A DNA stretch of 28,203 nucleotides from Peptococcaceae bacterium (GTDB lineage Bacteria; Bacillota; Desulfitobacteriia; Desulfitobacteriales; Desulfitobacteriaceae): assembly GCA_031289815.1 (NCBI GenBank), contig JAITOS010000098.1:1-28203 (forward strand), written 5' to 3'. A program made the translations under genes and the position numbers. This document shows positions 14,967 through 23,823 of the stretch, piece by piece. Below the pieces are notes generated by a model, which had not been told where the DNA came from, made no database searches, and saw only the letters and a list, made by a program, of their open reading frames with translations. The stretch's first letter is position 1; each line of letters opens with the position of its first letter.

Positions 14967-16667
14967 TCAGATCATCCAAAAATCGTCGTGAAAGATGACG
15001 GACCGGTAGGTGGAAAAAGAGATCCACTTGTTGAAGAAATGGGCTTCGTTTTCCCTTTTCGCCAGTTGGTACTCGGAGAGAAAAAGGGCGACTTCAGCTG
15101 CGGTATTGGCCAAGATACCGAAGCCGCGGCCATTGGTCAGGGGGAAGCCGGTATAGACATAGCCGCTGAGCGCGCAGATGTTTTCGATCTTTTTGTCGCG
15201 CACCAGAACCGCGATCTGATCTTTTAAAACAATGACGTCAAAGCTGGCGGGATAGCAATAGCTCTCCCCTTTGAGCGGCACTTCATCCCCGACCGTATAA
15301 GATTTTCTGTCCGGTCGCTGTTTGATGATCGTGCGAATTTCTAAATTGTAATAAAACTCTTCAAAAATATCCGCTTGGGCGAGCAGGTTGCGGTGGTAGA
15401 AGGTGGTGCCCGCGGGGCGATCCTCCTGCTGCTTGATGTCGCTAATGACGCCGCAAGCCGAAGTCATATGACTGATCCGGTCGATGAGGACGAGCTCCCC
15501 CAAGGTCTTGTGGGCATGGAACCGGTCCAGTACGGCGGCTTCAGACAAGGTGATTTCGCAGAAGGCGATTTCATTTTTTTTAAGCTGCCGCGTCGGCAGA
15601 TGTTCGCCGCTATTCACGTCGATCTTATAGTGAATCGCGTTTACCGCGCCGGGCAGCAGCTTCGTGCCGAGCTTTACGAAATAGTCCTTGCCGACGGTAA
15701 GGACGGAGTCGTCCATCCATAAGAGCGAGGCGGAAAAAGATTTGGCGACGGCCAGTCCGGCCTCTCTGGTTAAAACACAGCCGCGGGAGACGTCAACCTC
15801 CCGGTCCAATTGCAGGGTGACGGGTCGGCCGGACGAGGCTGCCGCCGTTTCCTGATCGGTCAGATAGATTTTTTTGACCAGCGCTTTTTCGCCGCTGGGA
15901 AGGGCGGTGATTTCCTCGCCGACGCGGATACTTCCGGCTTCGATCTGGCCCTGAAAGCCGCGAAAGGTATGATCCGGGCGGCAGACTCTTTGAACCGGCA
16001 GGTAAAACCCGGCTTCAACCGTATGGGCGGTGATGTCCACGCCCTCCAAATAGCGCATCAGCGGTTCGCCGTCGTACCAGGGAAGGCGCGGGGACGGTTC
16101 CGTGACATTGTCGCCCTCCGTAGCGGAGAGAGGGATGACGTAAATATGCTCCAGGCCCAGCGTTTCTTTTAAACGGAAGATATCGGCTTGGATCGCGGCA
16201 AAAGGCGCTTGTTCAAAGCCGATCAAATCCATCTTATTGACAGCGAAGACAAAATAGCGAATGCCCATCAGGGCGCAGATTCTGGCGTGCCGCCGGGTTT
16301 GAACCAGAACCCCTTGGGACGCGTCGAGCAGAATGACGGCGAGATCGGCGAAGGAAGCGCCGACGGCCATGTTGCGGGTATATTCCTCATGCCCCGGCGT
16401 ATCGGCGACGATAAAGCTGCGGGCGTGCGTGGTAAAATAGCGGTAAGCGGCGTCGATGGTAATCCCTTGTTCGCGTTCCGCCATCAGACCGTCCAGGAGC
16501 AGGGAATAATCAATGGCGCCACTACGGCTTCCCGCCTTGCTGTCCAGCAGTAAGGCCTGTTCCTGATCGGCGTAGAGGAGTTTGGCGTCATAGAGGAGGT
16601 GGCCGATGAGGGTAGATTTGCCGTCGTCCACACTGCCGCAGGTGATGAATTTCAGTAAGCTGCGCAT
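14967..16667 (-). CDS. cysN: Sulfate adenylyltransferase subunit 1 (GTPase), with an extra C-terminal domain
   Basis: The protein has 566 residues. The EF-Tu-type GTPase domain has G1 GSVDDGKST (11-19), G3 DTPGHEEY (near 90) and G4 NKMD, followed by beta-barrel domains 2 and 3. CysN drives ATP sulfurylase (CysD) by GTP hydrolysis to make APS. CysN alone is usually about 475 residues. After the expected end (around VLIDRISHMTSACGVISD) some 130 residues remain. They carry no APS-kinase P-loop, so this is not a CysNC fusion. I do not recognise this extension. The start overlaps the cysD stop by one base (TAATG). It is the last gene of the sulfate operon and converges on the spo0F-like gene. Confidence 0.9.
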   Translation of the reverse strand: MRSLLKFITCGSVDDGKSTLIGHLLYDAKLLYADQEQALLLDSKAGSRSGAIDYSLLLDGLMAEREQGITIDAAYRYFTTHARSFIVADTPGHEEYTRNMAVGASFADLAVILLDASQGVLVQTRRHARICALMGIRYFVFAVNKMDLIGFEQAPFAAIQADIFRLKETLGLEHIYVIPLSATEGDNVTEPSPRLPWYDGEPLMRYLEGVDITAHTVEAGFYLPVQRVCRPDHTFRGFQGQIEAGSIRVGEEITALPSGEKALVKKIYLTDQETAAASSGRPVTLQLDREVDVSRGCVLTREAGLAVAKSFSASLLWMDDSVLTVGKDYFVKLGTKLLPGAVNAIHYKIDVNSGEHLPTRQLKKNEIAFCEITLSEAAVLDRFHAHKTLGELVLIDRISHMTSACGVISDIKQQEDRPAGTTFYHRNLLAQADIFEEFYYNLEIRTIIKQRPDRKSYTVGDEVPLKGESYCYPASFDVIVLKDQIAVLVRDKKIENICALSGYVYTGFPLTNGRGFGILANTAAEVALFLSEYQLAKRENEAHFFNKWISFSTYRSVIFHDDFWMI

Positions 16668-17566
16668 TAGAAATAGCCCTCCCTTTTCCGGCGTTCCATA
16701 CTGCCTGCCGCTTCTTTATCAATGACGCGGCTCGTGCGTTCGGAGGTGACGGCGCTCAAGGTTTCCTCGATGATATCGTCCAGCGTCACGGCCTCCGATT
16801 CATAGCCGCCGGTCAGCGGATAGCAGCCGAGGGTGCGAAAACGCACTTTTTTGAACTCCGGTTTTTCACCGGTCAGCAATGGCAAACGGTCGTCATCGCG
16901 CATGATGATGTTGCCGTCGCGGCAGACGACCGGCCGTTCTTTGGCAAAATAGAGCGGTACGATCTCGATCTCTTCCCGCTGGATATATTGCCAGACGTCT
17001 TTTTCCGTCCAGTTGGAAATGGGAAAAACCCGGATGCTTTCGCCCTTGTTCAGTTTCGTGTTATACAGCTTCCACATTTCCGGCCGCTGGTTTTTTGGAT
17101 CCCAGGCTTGCGTTTCATTGCGGAAGGAGAAAATCCGCTCTTTGGCTCTGGATTTTTCCTCGTCCCGCCGACCGCCGCCAAAAGCCGCGGTAAAACGGTA
17201 CTGGCTCAGGGCTTGTTTTAAGGCCTGCGTTTTCATGATATCGGTGTAGGCCGCGCCGTGATCAAAGGGATTGATCCCTTGTCGGATACCGTCTTCATTG
17301 CGGTACACAAGCATTTCGATACCGAGTTTTTTCGCGGTATGGTCACGGAAGGTGATCATTTCCTTGAATTTCCAGGAGGTATCAATGTGCAAAAAGGGAA
17401 AGGGCGGCTTTTCCGGATAAAAGGCTTTGAGAGCTAAACGGAGCATGACTGAGCTGTCTTTGCCGATGGAGTACAGCATGACGGGCCGTTCGCATTCGGC
17501 GGCGACTTCGCGTAGGATATAAATGGCTTCCGCTTCCAGTTCATCCAGATGTGACATTGCGCTCAT
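16667..17566 (-). CDS. cysD: Sulfate adenylyltransferase subunit 2
   Basis: The protein has 299 residues, the usual size. It belongs to the PP-loop ATP pyrophosphatase family: the loop appears as SIGKDSSVMLRL (from residue 33), followed by FPFLHIDTSWKF, and later SNWTEKDVWQYI and GCYPLTGGYES, all typical of CysD. It catalyses ATP + sulfate to APS + PPi with CysN. The ATG at 17566 has AAGGAG 13 bases upstream. A second in-frame ATG three codons downstream is also possible. It lies between aprB and cysN, so APS production and reduction are encoded together. Confidence 0.94.
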   Translation of the reverse strand: MSAMSHLDELEAEAIYILREVAAECERPVMLYSIGKDSSVMLRLALKAFYPEKPPFPFLHIDTSWKFKEMITFRDHTAKKLGIEMLVYRNEDGIRQGINPFDHGAAYTDIMKTQALKQALSQYRFTAAFGGGRRDEEKSRAKERIFSFRNETQAWDPKNQRPEMWKLYNTKLNKGESIRVFPISNWTEKDVWQYIQREEIEIVPLYFAKERPVVCRDGNIIMRDDDRLPLLTGEKPEFKKVRFRTLGCYPLTGGYESEAVTLDDIIEETLSAVTSERTSRVIDKEAAGSMERRKREGYF

Positions 17567-17592
17567 GATGTATCAAGGGCTCCTTCTTTATC

Positions 17593-17907
17593 TTAGTATT
17601 GATTCGCGTCTTGGCGGTTGACCGTAATCGTTTGACGGCTTCCGTCCGCTTTTTCTATATGCCAATGGATCAGAGGACCGGCGGACTGTACGGTCAGACG
17701 GCTGCCCCGCCCGCCGATATCCGCGCCCAGGTAAAAGGAAATAGCGCCGACCGCGCATTCTTTGACGCAGGAAGCGCAGCCCCAGCAACATTCGGGATAA
17801 CGGATCAGGGCTTTGTTGTTTTCATCCGGCTGGATCAGGCTGCCTGGGCAGACCGAGAGGCATTGCCGACAGCCCAGGCAGCGTTCCTTATCGATCTTGA
17901 TGCTCAT
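17593..17907 (-). CDS. aprB: Adenylylsulfate reductase beta subunit (two [4Fe-4S])
   Basis: The protein has 104 residues. Cluster ligands are C10, C13, C16, C20 and C41, C44, C47, C51 in CLGCRQCLSVCPG and CWGCASCVKEC. The tryptophan in ECCWGC and the following GGRGSRLTVQSAGPLIHW, with a short beta segment, are AprB features rather than those of a generic ferredoxin. Dissimilatory AprB is about 150 residues with a long C-terminal tail wrapped around AprA; this one lacks that tail. AAGGAG lies six bases before the ATG. It overlaps the end of aprA by 20 bases, indicating coupled translation. It delivers electrons to the AprA flavin. Confidence 0.9.
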   Translation of the reverse strand: MSIKIDKERCLGCRQCLSVCPGSLIQPDENNKALIRYPECCWGCASCVKECAVGAISFYLGADIGGRGSRLTVQSAGPLIHWHIEKADGSRQTITVNRQDANQY

Positions 17908-19591
17908 AGCGCTCTCCTTGTGGAACTAAATCGCGGCAGAAAACTGCCAGTCTGCCGTTGATCTGTTTAGAATTCACATATTTTAACCAGGCGTCGTCTT
18001 TTTGCGGGTAATCTGAATTTTCCGCAAATCCGGGCCAGCGGGTCTCCCGGCGAGCGCGAAGGTGGGCGATCAGGGAGGCGCACAGGGTCAGGCGCTCTTT
18101 TAGCTCGCAGACAAAGACCAATTCACGCATATCCCGGGCCTGAAGATCATGGCTTAAAATTTCCAGTTGCCCGATCTTTTCGGCGGCGGCGTCCAACTGG
18201 CTGACCGTGAAGCGATAGCTCGCGCTAATGCCGCCGGCGTAGGTATCCATGATTTGCTGCATGGCTTCTTCCAGGTCTTCCGTGCGAAACAGGGGCGGTT
18301 CGCGGTTCAGAATGGCTTCCAGGGCCTGTTTTTGGCGCGCGACCGCCAGCGACTCCGGCAGAGAGGTTGGATTGCAGCCGGATAGGGAATCCATCTGGTT
18401 TTTGGCGGCGCGGGCGGCGATTTCGCCCTCGGCAAAAGCGCCGCTCACGTATTTTTGCGGACAGCCGCCTGCCGCGTCGCCGGCGGCAAATAAGCCGCGG
18501 ACGGTGGTTTCCCGGTCAGTGGAGACCCAATAGCCGCTGGCCGTATGGCCGCCGGTGATATAGGGTTCCGTGCCTTCGATCTCCACATTCTGCTCACTGG
18601 GATTTTTGCCGCTCTCCAGCCATTTCAGCGTTTGGCTGGGCGCCATATTCAAATAGGCTTTTTTCAACTCGTTATCCTGTTCCGGCGTAAGGCCCTTGGT
18701 TTGCAGATAACAGGGGCCGCGGCCTTCCTGATTTTCTCTCGTCGTGCCGTACATCCGCTGGGAGGTGGTCAGGCCATATTTTTGTTCATAGATCTCGCCC
18801 AGGGCGTTGATCTGTTTAGCGCCTACGCCTTGGGCGATGGTGCCGGTCGGGGCGATGGTATCCTTACAGCGCAGCGCCACAAAACGCATTTCCAGGGTGG
18901 TCATCTCCGCTCCGGCCCGAATGCCCATAGCCAAACCGGCGCCGGTGTTAAAGGGGGAATACCACATTTTGTGCCGTGAAAATCCGGGGTTGTTCGGTTT
19001 ATACAGGCCCGCCGCGCCGCCGGTGGCGCAGAGTACGGTTTTGGCGCTGATCACGTAGAAGGCGTAATCCTCGACGCCGATCCCATACGCGCCATAGACC
19101 CGGTTGTCCTTGACGATATAATTCAGAATGTTCACCTGATTGAGGACGGTGATCTGTTTCTCCTGGGCGACGGCCGCCGCTAAAATCGGCTTGATATTCT
19201 CACCGTTGATCTTGATATTGCGGTCGCCGCGCGTCACATAACGACCCTGCTCGTCTTTGAGAATGACCAGACCCCAGGCTTCCAGCTGCGCCACCGTTTG
19301 ATTTACGCCCTGAGCCATCGTGAGAAGCAGATCTTCCCGTACTATGCCTTCAGCGTCTTTTTTCGCATAGGCGGCGTAATCCTCCGGCGTGCGCCCCGGT
19401 ACAATATAGGCGTTGATGGCGTTGACGCCGGCGGCCAGACAGCCGCTTCTTTTGATATGCGCTTTTTCCGCGATCAGCGCCGAATAGCCGGATTCCCGGC
19501 TCAGGGTCAGGGCGGCGTAACAGCCGGCCGCGCCGCCGCCGATAATTAAAAAATCTGTGGTAAGATAGATGACGTCCAGTTCTTTTTTCAT
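17888..19591 (-). CDS. aprA: Adenylylsulfate reductase alpha subunit (FAD)
   Basis: The protein has 567 residues. The FAD-binding dinucleotide fold is DFLIIGGGAAGCYAAL near the N-terminus. Family signatures follow: KRSGCLAAGVNAINAYI, LCATGGAAGLYKPN, TLEMRFVALRCKDT, and GGHTASGYWV leading to GLFAAGDAAGG. These match AprA rather than succinate dehydrogenase. It reduces APS to sulfite and AMP. Dissimilatory AprA is longer (above 600), so this is a shorter form. The adjacent sulfate importer and CysDN suggest an assimilatory role. No strong ribosome binding site precedes the ATG at 19591 (only AT-rich sequence), which is unusual for this operon. Sulfite reductase and Qmo genes are not in the window. 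Confidence 0.9.
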   Translation of the reverse strand: MKKELDVIYLTTDFLIIGGGAAGCYAALTLSRESGYSALIAEKAHIKRSGCLAAGVNAINAYIVPGRTPEDYAAYAKKDAEGIVREDLLLTMAQGVNQTVAQLEAWGLVILKDEQGRYVTRGDRNIKINGENIKPILAAAVAQEKQITVLNQVNILNYIVKDNRVYGAYGIGVEDYAFYVISAKTVLCATGGAAGLYKPNNPGFSRHKMWYSPFNTGAGLAMGIRAGAEMTTLEMRFVALRCKDTIAPTGTIAQGVGAKQINALGEIYEQKYGLTTSQRMYGTTRENQEGRGPCYLQTKGLTPEQDNELKKAYLNMAPSQTLKWLESGKNPSEQNVEIEGTEPYITGGHTASGYWVSTDRETTVRGLFAAGDAAGGCPQKYVSGAFAEGEIAARAAKNQMDSLSGCNPTSLPESLAVARQKQALEAILNREPPLFRTEDLEEAMQQIMDTYAGGISASYRFTVSQLDAAAEKIGQLEILSHDLQARDMRELVFVCELKERLTLCASLIAHLRARRETRWPGFAENSDYPQKDDAWLKYVNSKQINGRLAVFCRDLVPQGERYEHQDR

Positions 19592-19612
19592 TGTTCATTT
19601 AAAAAATCACGG

Positions 19613-20671
19613 CTAGATAAATACCGGATTTTTATCCTCCAGCATACGGTTTTCGACCAGTTGCACCTGATCGTGATTATATAAGAAAAGTCTGTAAATC
19701 AAGACACTGACCGGATCGTCCGGCTGAAAAGCTTCTTCCTCCAGCGAGCAATGCGCCACGAGCCGCATTCCCTTGACATTCACCCGCACTTCTAGCGAGT
19801 TACCGCGAAAGAAAACGTCTTCCACGATTCCGTCTTCAGCGGCGTTTTGATAGAGATGTTTTCCCGGACGGGCGAGCTGGATAAATTCCGGGCGAATGAC
19901 GGCTTGCGTGTAGGTTCCGGTCTTGTCAAAACCATGCAGCTTCGTGTAATCGTCCAAAATCAGCGATTGGCCGATAAACTGGGCGGCAAACGGAGTCGTG
20001 GGATTTTTATAAATAGCCGCCGGCGAACCTTTCTGCTCCACACGCCCCTGATGGGTGATGATGATTTCATCCGCGACTTCAATGGCCTCATCCTGATCGT
20101 GGGTAACAAAGATACTGGTGATCCCCACCTTGTTGATGGTTTCCCGCAGCCACGAGCGCAGTTCCTTACGAACTTTAGCGTCAATGGCGGCAAAGGGTTC
20201 ATCCAGCAGCAGCAAATGCGGATTGGGGGCCAGGGCGCGGGCAAAGGCTACGCGCTGTTTCTGGCCGCCTGAGAGTTGATGGGGATAGCGTTTTTCCATC
20301 CCTTCCAGCCCAATCAGACGAATCAATTCCTGGACGCGTTCTTTGATGAATTTTTTATCCTTTTTTTGAACCTCAAGCCCGAAGGCGATATTATCGAATA
20401 CGGTCATATAGCGAAACAGGGCGTAATTCTGAAAGACAAAACCGATCCCCCGCTGACTGGCCGGCAGATCGTTGACGCGGACGCCGTCGATGATGATATC
20501 ACCCGCGTCCGGCTGCTCCAGTCCCGCGATCATGCGCAGGATCGTGGTCTTACCGCTGCCGCTGGGGCCGAGAAGTCCGGTCAACTTTCCTTTTTCAATG
20601 GAAAAAGAGACGTCGTCAGAGGCGCGGAAGCCGCCAAAGTTTTTATAGATATGCTCCAGTTTAACGTACAT
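19613..20671 (-). CDS. cysA: Sulfate ABC transporter ATP-binding protein
   Basis: With the ATG at 20671 (GGGAG five bases upstream) the protein has 352 residues. A longer start at 20707 lacks a site and reaches further into cysW. Walker A is GPSGSGKTT (35-43), the signature is LSGGQKQR and Walker B is LLLLDEPF, followed by a switch His in FVTHDQDEA. The C-terminal part is a TOBE-like regulatory domain. It powers import by CysT-CysW. It overlaps the end of cysW by 11 bases and is followed after about 20 bases by aprA. A role in thiosulfate or molybdate import is possible from the ATPase alone, but its partners point to sulfate. Confidence 0.92.
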   Translation of the reverse strand: MYVKLEHIYKNFGGFRASDDVSFSIEKGKLTGLLGPSGSGKTTILRMIAGLEQPDAGDIIIDGVRVNDLPASQRGIGFVFQNYALFRYMTVFDNIAFGLEVQKKDKKFIKERVQELIRLIGLEGMEKRYPHQLSGGQKQRVAFARALAPNPHLLLLDEPFAAIDAKVRKELRSWLRETINKVGITSIFVTHDQDEAIEVADEIIITHQGRVEQKGSPAAIYKNPTTPFAAQFIGQSLILDDYTKLHGFDKTGTYTQAVIRPEFIQLARPGKHLYQNAAEDGIVEDVFFRGNSLEVRVNVKGMRLVAHCSLEEEAFQPDDPVSVLIYRLFLYNHDQVQLVENRMLEDKNPVFI

Positions 20672-21482
20672 CTTCGCTCCCTGCCTTTTTCCCTTTATAT
20701 TCCACAATGTTTCTCAGTATCAGGATCATGATGGCGATCACCACCAGAATGGAAGAAACCGCAAAGGCGGCTGTCAGATGGAATTCATTGAATAAAATTT
20801 CGATATGCAGCGGCAAGGTATTGGTTTTTCCCCGCAAATGTCCGGAGACGACCGATACGGCGCCAAACTCGCCCATCGCTCTGGCTGTACATAAAATAAT
20901 ACCATACAATAGCCCCCACTTGATATGGGGCAGGGTGATTTTTCGGTAGATTTTGAAGCCGCCGGCCCCCATGAGCGCCGCCGCTTCTTCTTCCTCGTTT
21001 CCCTGGGCCTGCATGAGGGGAATGAGCTCCCTGGAGACGAAAGGGAGAGTCACAAAAATAGTAGCCAGGATAATGCCGGGAACCGCAAAGACGACCTTGA
21101 GGTGATGGGCTTGAAGAAAACTGTAAGCCCAGCCAATCCTGCCGAAAACCAGGACAAAAACCAGTCCGGCGATGACCGGGGAGATGGCGAAGGGAATGTC
21201 GATGAGGGTGGTGAGAAATTGCCGACCTTTGAAGCGGAATTTGCTGATCGCCCAGGAAGAAAACACCCCGAAAACCGTATTCAACGCCACGGTCACCACC
21301 GCGGCCAGCAGGGTCAGCCGCAGCGCTTTGATCGCATACGGATCCCGGATTGCGCTGGCAAAGGTTTCCCAGCCCTGCCGCAAGGCATAGGCCAAAACCG
21401 TACACAGCGGGACGATCAGCATGACGGCGATAAAGACGGCTCCTAAGATAATCAAGAGGGAGGAAACGAGTTTTTGTTTCAT
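20661..21482 (-). CDS. cysW: Sulfate ABC transporter permease CysW
   Basis: The protein has 273 residues with about six membrane helices. The EAA loop that contacts the ATPase appears as EEEEAAALMGAGGFKIYRKITLP. The N-terminal VPLCTVLAYALRQGW and late ARAMGEFGAVSVVSGHLRGK are characteristic of CysW. It forms the channel with CysT. It starts six bases after the cysT stop, with AAAGGTG as a ribosome binding site. Confidence 0.93.
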   Translation of the reverse strand: MKQKLVSSLLIILGAVFIAVMLIVPLCTVLAYALRQGWETFASAIRDPYAIKALRLTLLAAVVTVALNTVFGVFSSWAISKFRFKGRQFLTTLIDIPFAISPVIAGLVFVLVFGRIGWAYSFLQAHHLKVVFAVPGIILATIFVTLPFVSRELIPLMQAQGNEEEEAAALMGAGGFKIYRKITLPHIKWGLLYGIILCTARAMGEFGAVSVVSGHLRGKTNTLPLHIEILFNEFHLTAAFAVSSILVVIAIMILILRNIVEYKGKKAGSEDVR

Positions 21483-21488
21483 GCGCGC

Positions 21489-22331
21489 TTACACCTTTGT
21501 TACTTTATTAACTCTGGCTTGCAGAATATTGAGTGAAAACAGAATGACAAAGGAAAAAATAATCATGGTCAGGGCGATCGAGGTTGCGCCGTCATAGTTA
21601 AACTGTTCCAGCTTGCTGATGATGATCAGGGGGGTGATTTGCGTCTTATAGGGGATATTGCCGGCGATAAAGACGACGCTGCCGTATTCGCCAAGGCCTC
21701 TGGCAAAGGCCAGACCGAAGCCCGTCAGCATAGCGGGCAGGATTTCGGGAAAGACCACCTTGAAGAAGGTTTTACTCTGGCTGGCGCCTAAAATCATCGC
21801 CGCTTCCTCATATTGACGGTCTAATTTTTCTAATACCGGCTGCACCGAGCGAACGACAAAGGGGATCCCTATAAAGATCAAGGCGATGGTGATACCGATG
21901 AGGGTATAGGAGATCTTGATCCCGATGTGAGCGAATATCCGCCCGATCCAGCCCGAATCAGAATAGAGAGTGGTCAGGGCGATCCCCGCGACGGAAGTCG
22001 GCAGAGCGAACGGCAATTCAATGAAACCGTCCAGAATCCGCCGACCGGGGAAGCGGTATCGAACCAGAATCCAGGCCAGCAGCACTCCGAAAAAACAGTT
22101 GATCAGCGCGGCGATCAGGGAACACTGGAAACTTACGCGATAAGCGACCAGAACCTGCTTGTCGGTGATGGTCGCCAGGAATTCCGCGAAGGTGGTTCCC
22201 GACAGGCTCAAAATAACGGAGAGCAGGGGGATCAGGACGATGCAACTCAGCATCGCCAGCGTGATACCCATGGAAAGGGCGAAACCGGGGATGACTTTAT
22301 TTTTCTTCCGTTGGCGGATGAATCTGGTCAT
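21489..22331 (-). CDS. cysT: Sulfate ABC transporter permease CysT (CysU)
   Basis: The protein has 280 residues with about six membrane helices. It has the EAA loop YEEAAMILGASQSKTFFKVV and the late FARGLGEYGSVVFIAGNIPYKT typical of CysT. The N-terminus is basic (RQRKKNK) and cytoplasmic. The ribosome binding site is weak (AAAGG about 14 bases before the ATG). It lies 63 bases after the binding-protein gene, allowing differential expression of the abundant binding protein. Confidence 0.93.
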   Translation of the reverse strand: MTRFIRQRKKNKVIPGFALSMGITLAMLSCIVLIPLLSVILSLSGTTFAEFLATITDKQVLVAYRVSFQCSLIAALINCFFGVLLAWILVRYRFPGRRILDGFIELPFALPTSVAGIALTTLYSDSGWIGRIFAHIGIKISYTLIGITIALIFIGIPFVVRSVQPVLEKLDRQYEEAAMILGASQSKTFFKVVFPEILPAMLTGFGLAFARGLGEYGSVVFIAGNIPYKTQITPLIIISKLEQFNYDGATSIALTMIIFSFVILFSLNILQARVNKVTKV

Positions 22332-22394
22332 AATCAGCAGCGGACCTTTCCTTCCCTGTTCTCAGTTCTTGAATGACGGATTTCGGTTTATCGT

Positions 22395-23474
22395 TTATTG
22401 TTTATAGATCTGGTCAAAAATAGCCCCGTCGGCGAAGAATTTGGCCTTGGCAGCGGGCCAGCCGCCGAAATCGTCGTCAATCGTTACCAACGGCAAGGTT
22501 AAATTAAAGGTACTGGCAAATTCTTTTAAAATCGTCGGGTTGGAAGGCCGGTAAAAGTTTTTCCCCACCAGTCTCTGGGCTTCATCGGAATACAGATAGG
22601 ACAGATAGGCCTTGGCGACTTCCTCCGTGCCTCTGCTTTTGGCGACTTCATCCACAACCGCCACCGAGGGCTGCGCTAAAATGCTGATGCTCGGCGTGAC
22701 GATTTCATATTCCCCCGGATGTTCTTTAAGGGAAAGATAGGCTTCGTTTTCCCAGGCCAGCAGCACGTCTCCCTGCTTGTTTTCCACAAAGGTGGTGGTT
22801 GAACCGCGAGCGCCGCTATCCAATACGGTGACGTTCGCGTACAGATCGGCTAAGAATTGCTGCGTCTTGGTTTCGTCTCCCTGATACAGATTCTTCGCGA
22901 AGGCCCAGGCCGCTAAGAAATTCCATTGCGCGCCGCCTGAAGTCTTGGGATTGGGGGTGATGATTTCGATGCCGGGTTTCACGATATCATCCCAGTCGTT
23001 GAGATCTTTCGGATTGTCTTTCCGTACCAAAAAGACAATGGTGGAGGTATAGGGGGAGCTGTTCTTGTCGAACTCGTTGAGCCAACCCGGTTCGATCAGA
23101 CCGGCAGCTTCCAGGCTGGAGACGTCCGGCGCCAGCGCCAGGGTTACGACGTCCGCTTCATTGCCCTCTAAAACCGAACGGGCTTGGGAACCGGAGCCGC
23201 CGTGGGATTGCACGATGGTAACGTCCTGGCCGGTTTCTTTCTTCCAGTGAGCCTGAAAGATCTCGTTATAGGCTACGTAAAGCTCTCTGGTCGGGTCATA
23301 GGATACATTGGTGATTTCCACCGGGGCTTTCGCTTGCACGGCGTCGTCCGTTCCCTCTTGGGGAGTGCTGCTGGTTTGGCTGGCGCCGCAGCCGGAAAAC
23401 ACGAGCATGGACAGAATCAGCGTGAGGCCCAAAAGCAGGCCGGTTTTGAATGATTTTACATCTGGTTTTTTCAC
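22395..23474 (-). CDS. sbp: Sulfate-binding lipoprotein
   Basis: From a GTG at 23474 (AAGGAGG seven bases upstream) the protein has 359 residues. A longer ATG start at 23513 would add 13 residues with no ribosome binding site. The signal sequence ends in a lipobox, LVFSGC. The mature protein has the Sbp signatures VSYDPTRELYVAYNEIFQAHW, QSHGGSGSQARSV and EADVVTLALAPDV, then NPKTSGGAQWNFLAAWAF, found in sulfate/thiosulfate-binding proteins. It captures sulfate outside the membrane and passes it to CysTWA. It is the first gene of the eight-gene operon. Confidence 0.93.
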   Translation of the reverse strand: MKKPDVKSFKTGLLLGLTLILSMLVFSGCGASQTSSTPQEGTDDAVQAKAPVEITNVSYDPTRELYVAYNEIFQAHWKKETGQDVTIVQSHGGSGSQARSVLEGNEADVVTLALAPDVSSLEAAGLIEPGWLNEFDKNSSPYTSTIVFLVRKDNPKDLNDWDDIVKPGIEIITPNPKTSGGAQWNFLAAWAFAKNLYQGDETKTQQFLADLYANVTVLDSGARGSTTTFVENKQGDVLLAWENEAYLSLKEHPGEYEIVTPSISILAQPSVAVVDEVAKSRGTEEVAKAYLSYLYSDEAQRLVGKNFYRPSNPTILKEFASTFNLTLPLVTIDDDFGGWPAAKAKFFADGAIFDQIYKQ

Positions 23475-23535
23475 AATCTTTCCTCCTTGATTTTTGACAC
23501 TAATAAAATACATATATTTACTGGGCTATAAAAAC

Positions 23536-23563
23536 ATTATATACGGATTACTGCCGATGTCAA
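23536..23563 (-). promoter_or_regulatory. SigA promoter of the sulfate operon
   Basis: On the minus strand TTGACA (23558-23563) is followed by a 16-bp spacer and a perfect TATAAT (23536-23541). Just downstream, near 23506-23519, is an AAATA-N4-TATTT inverted repeat that could bind a regulator. The 5' leader of about 60 bases holds no recognised SAM or T-box element. Confidence 0.8.
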
Positions 23564-23618
23564 TAGGTTTTAAAGCCAGTGAAGCTTCCGGGAAGCCGCT
23601 TGGCTGCAAGTTCAATCC

Positions 23619-23753
23619 ATGTTAACATATTATTCGGAAGTTAAATGCATGAACCTTCTCAAAACAGCCGGTCTGGTCGAGCGCGTCGGCGGGGCAAAGG
23701 GCGAACATTGGGCAGTACAAACCCTTGGAAACAGCAAAAACACACAGGAGTGA
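23619..23753 (+). pseudogene. Possible remnant of a helix-turn-helix protein C-terminus
   Basis: An open stretch of 44 codons ends in TGA. Its middle (NLLKTAGLVERVGGAKGEHWAV) resembles the wing of a winged-helix domain of the kind ending AlbA-type or Fic-associated regulators. No ribosome binding site precedes either ATG (23619 or 23649). The sequence is open a little further upstream to a stop at 23580. I read it as a decayed fragment between the sulfate operon and the transporter; chance is also possible. Confidence 0.3.
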
Positions 23754-23823
23754 CCCAATTGGCGGCGCTTTTGCCGCATAAAGCGATAGAGGCGCCTGAT
23801 CCTTTCAAGATCACGGTGGACGG

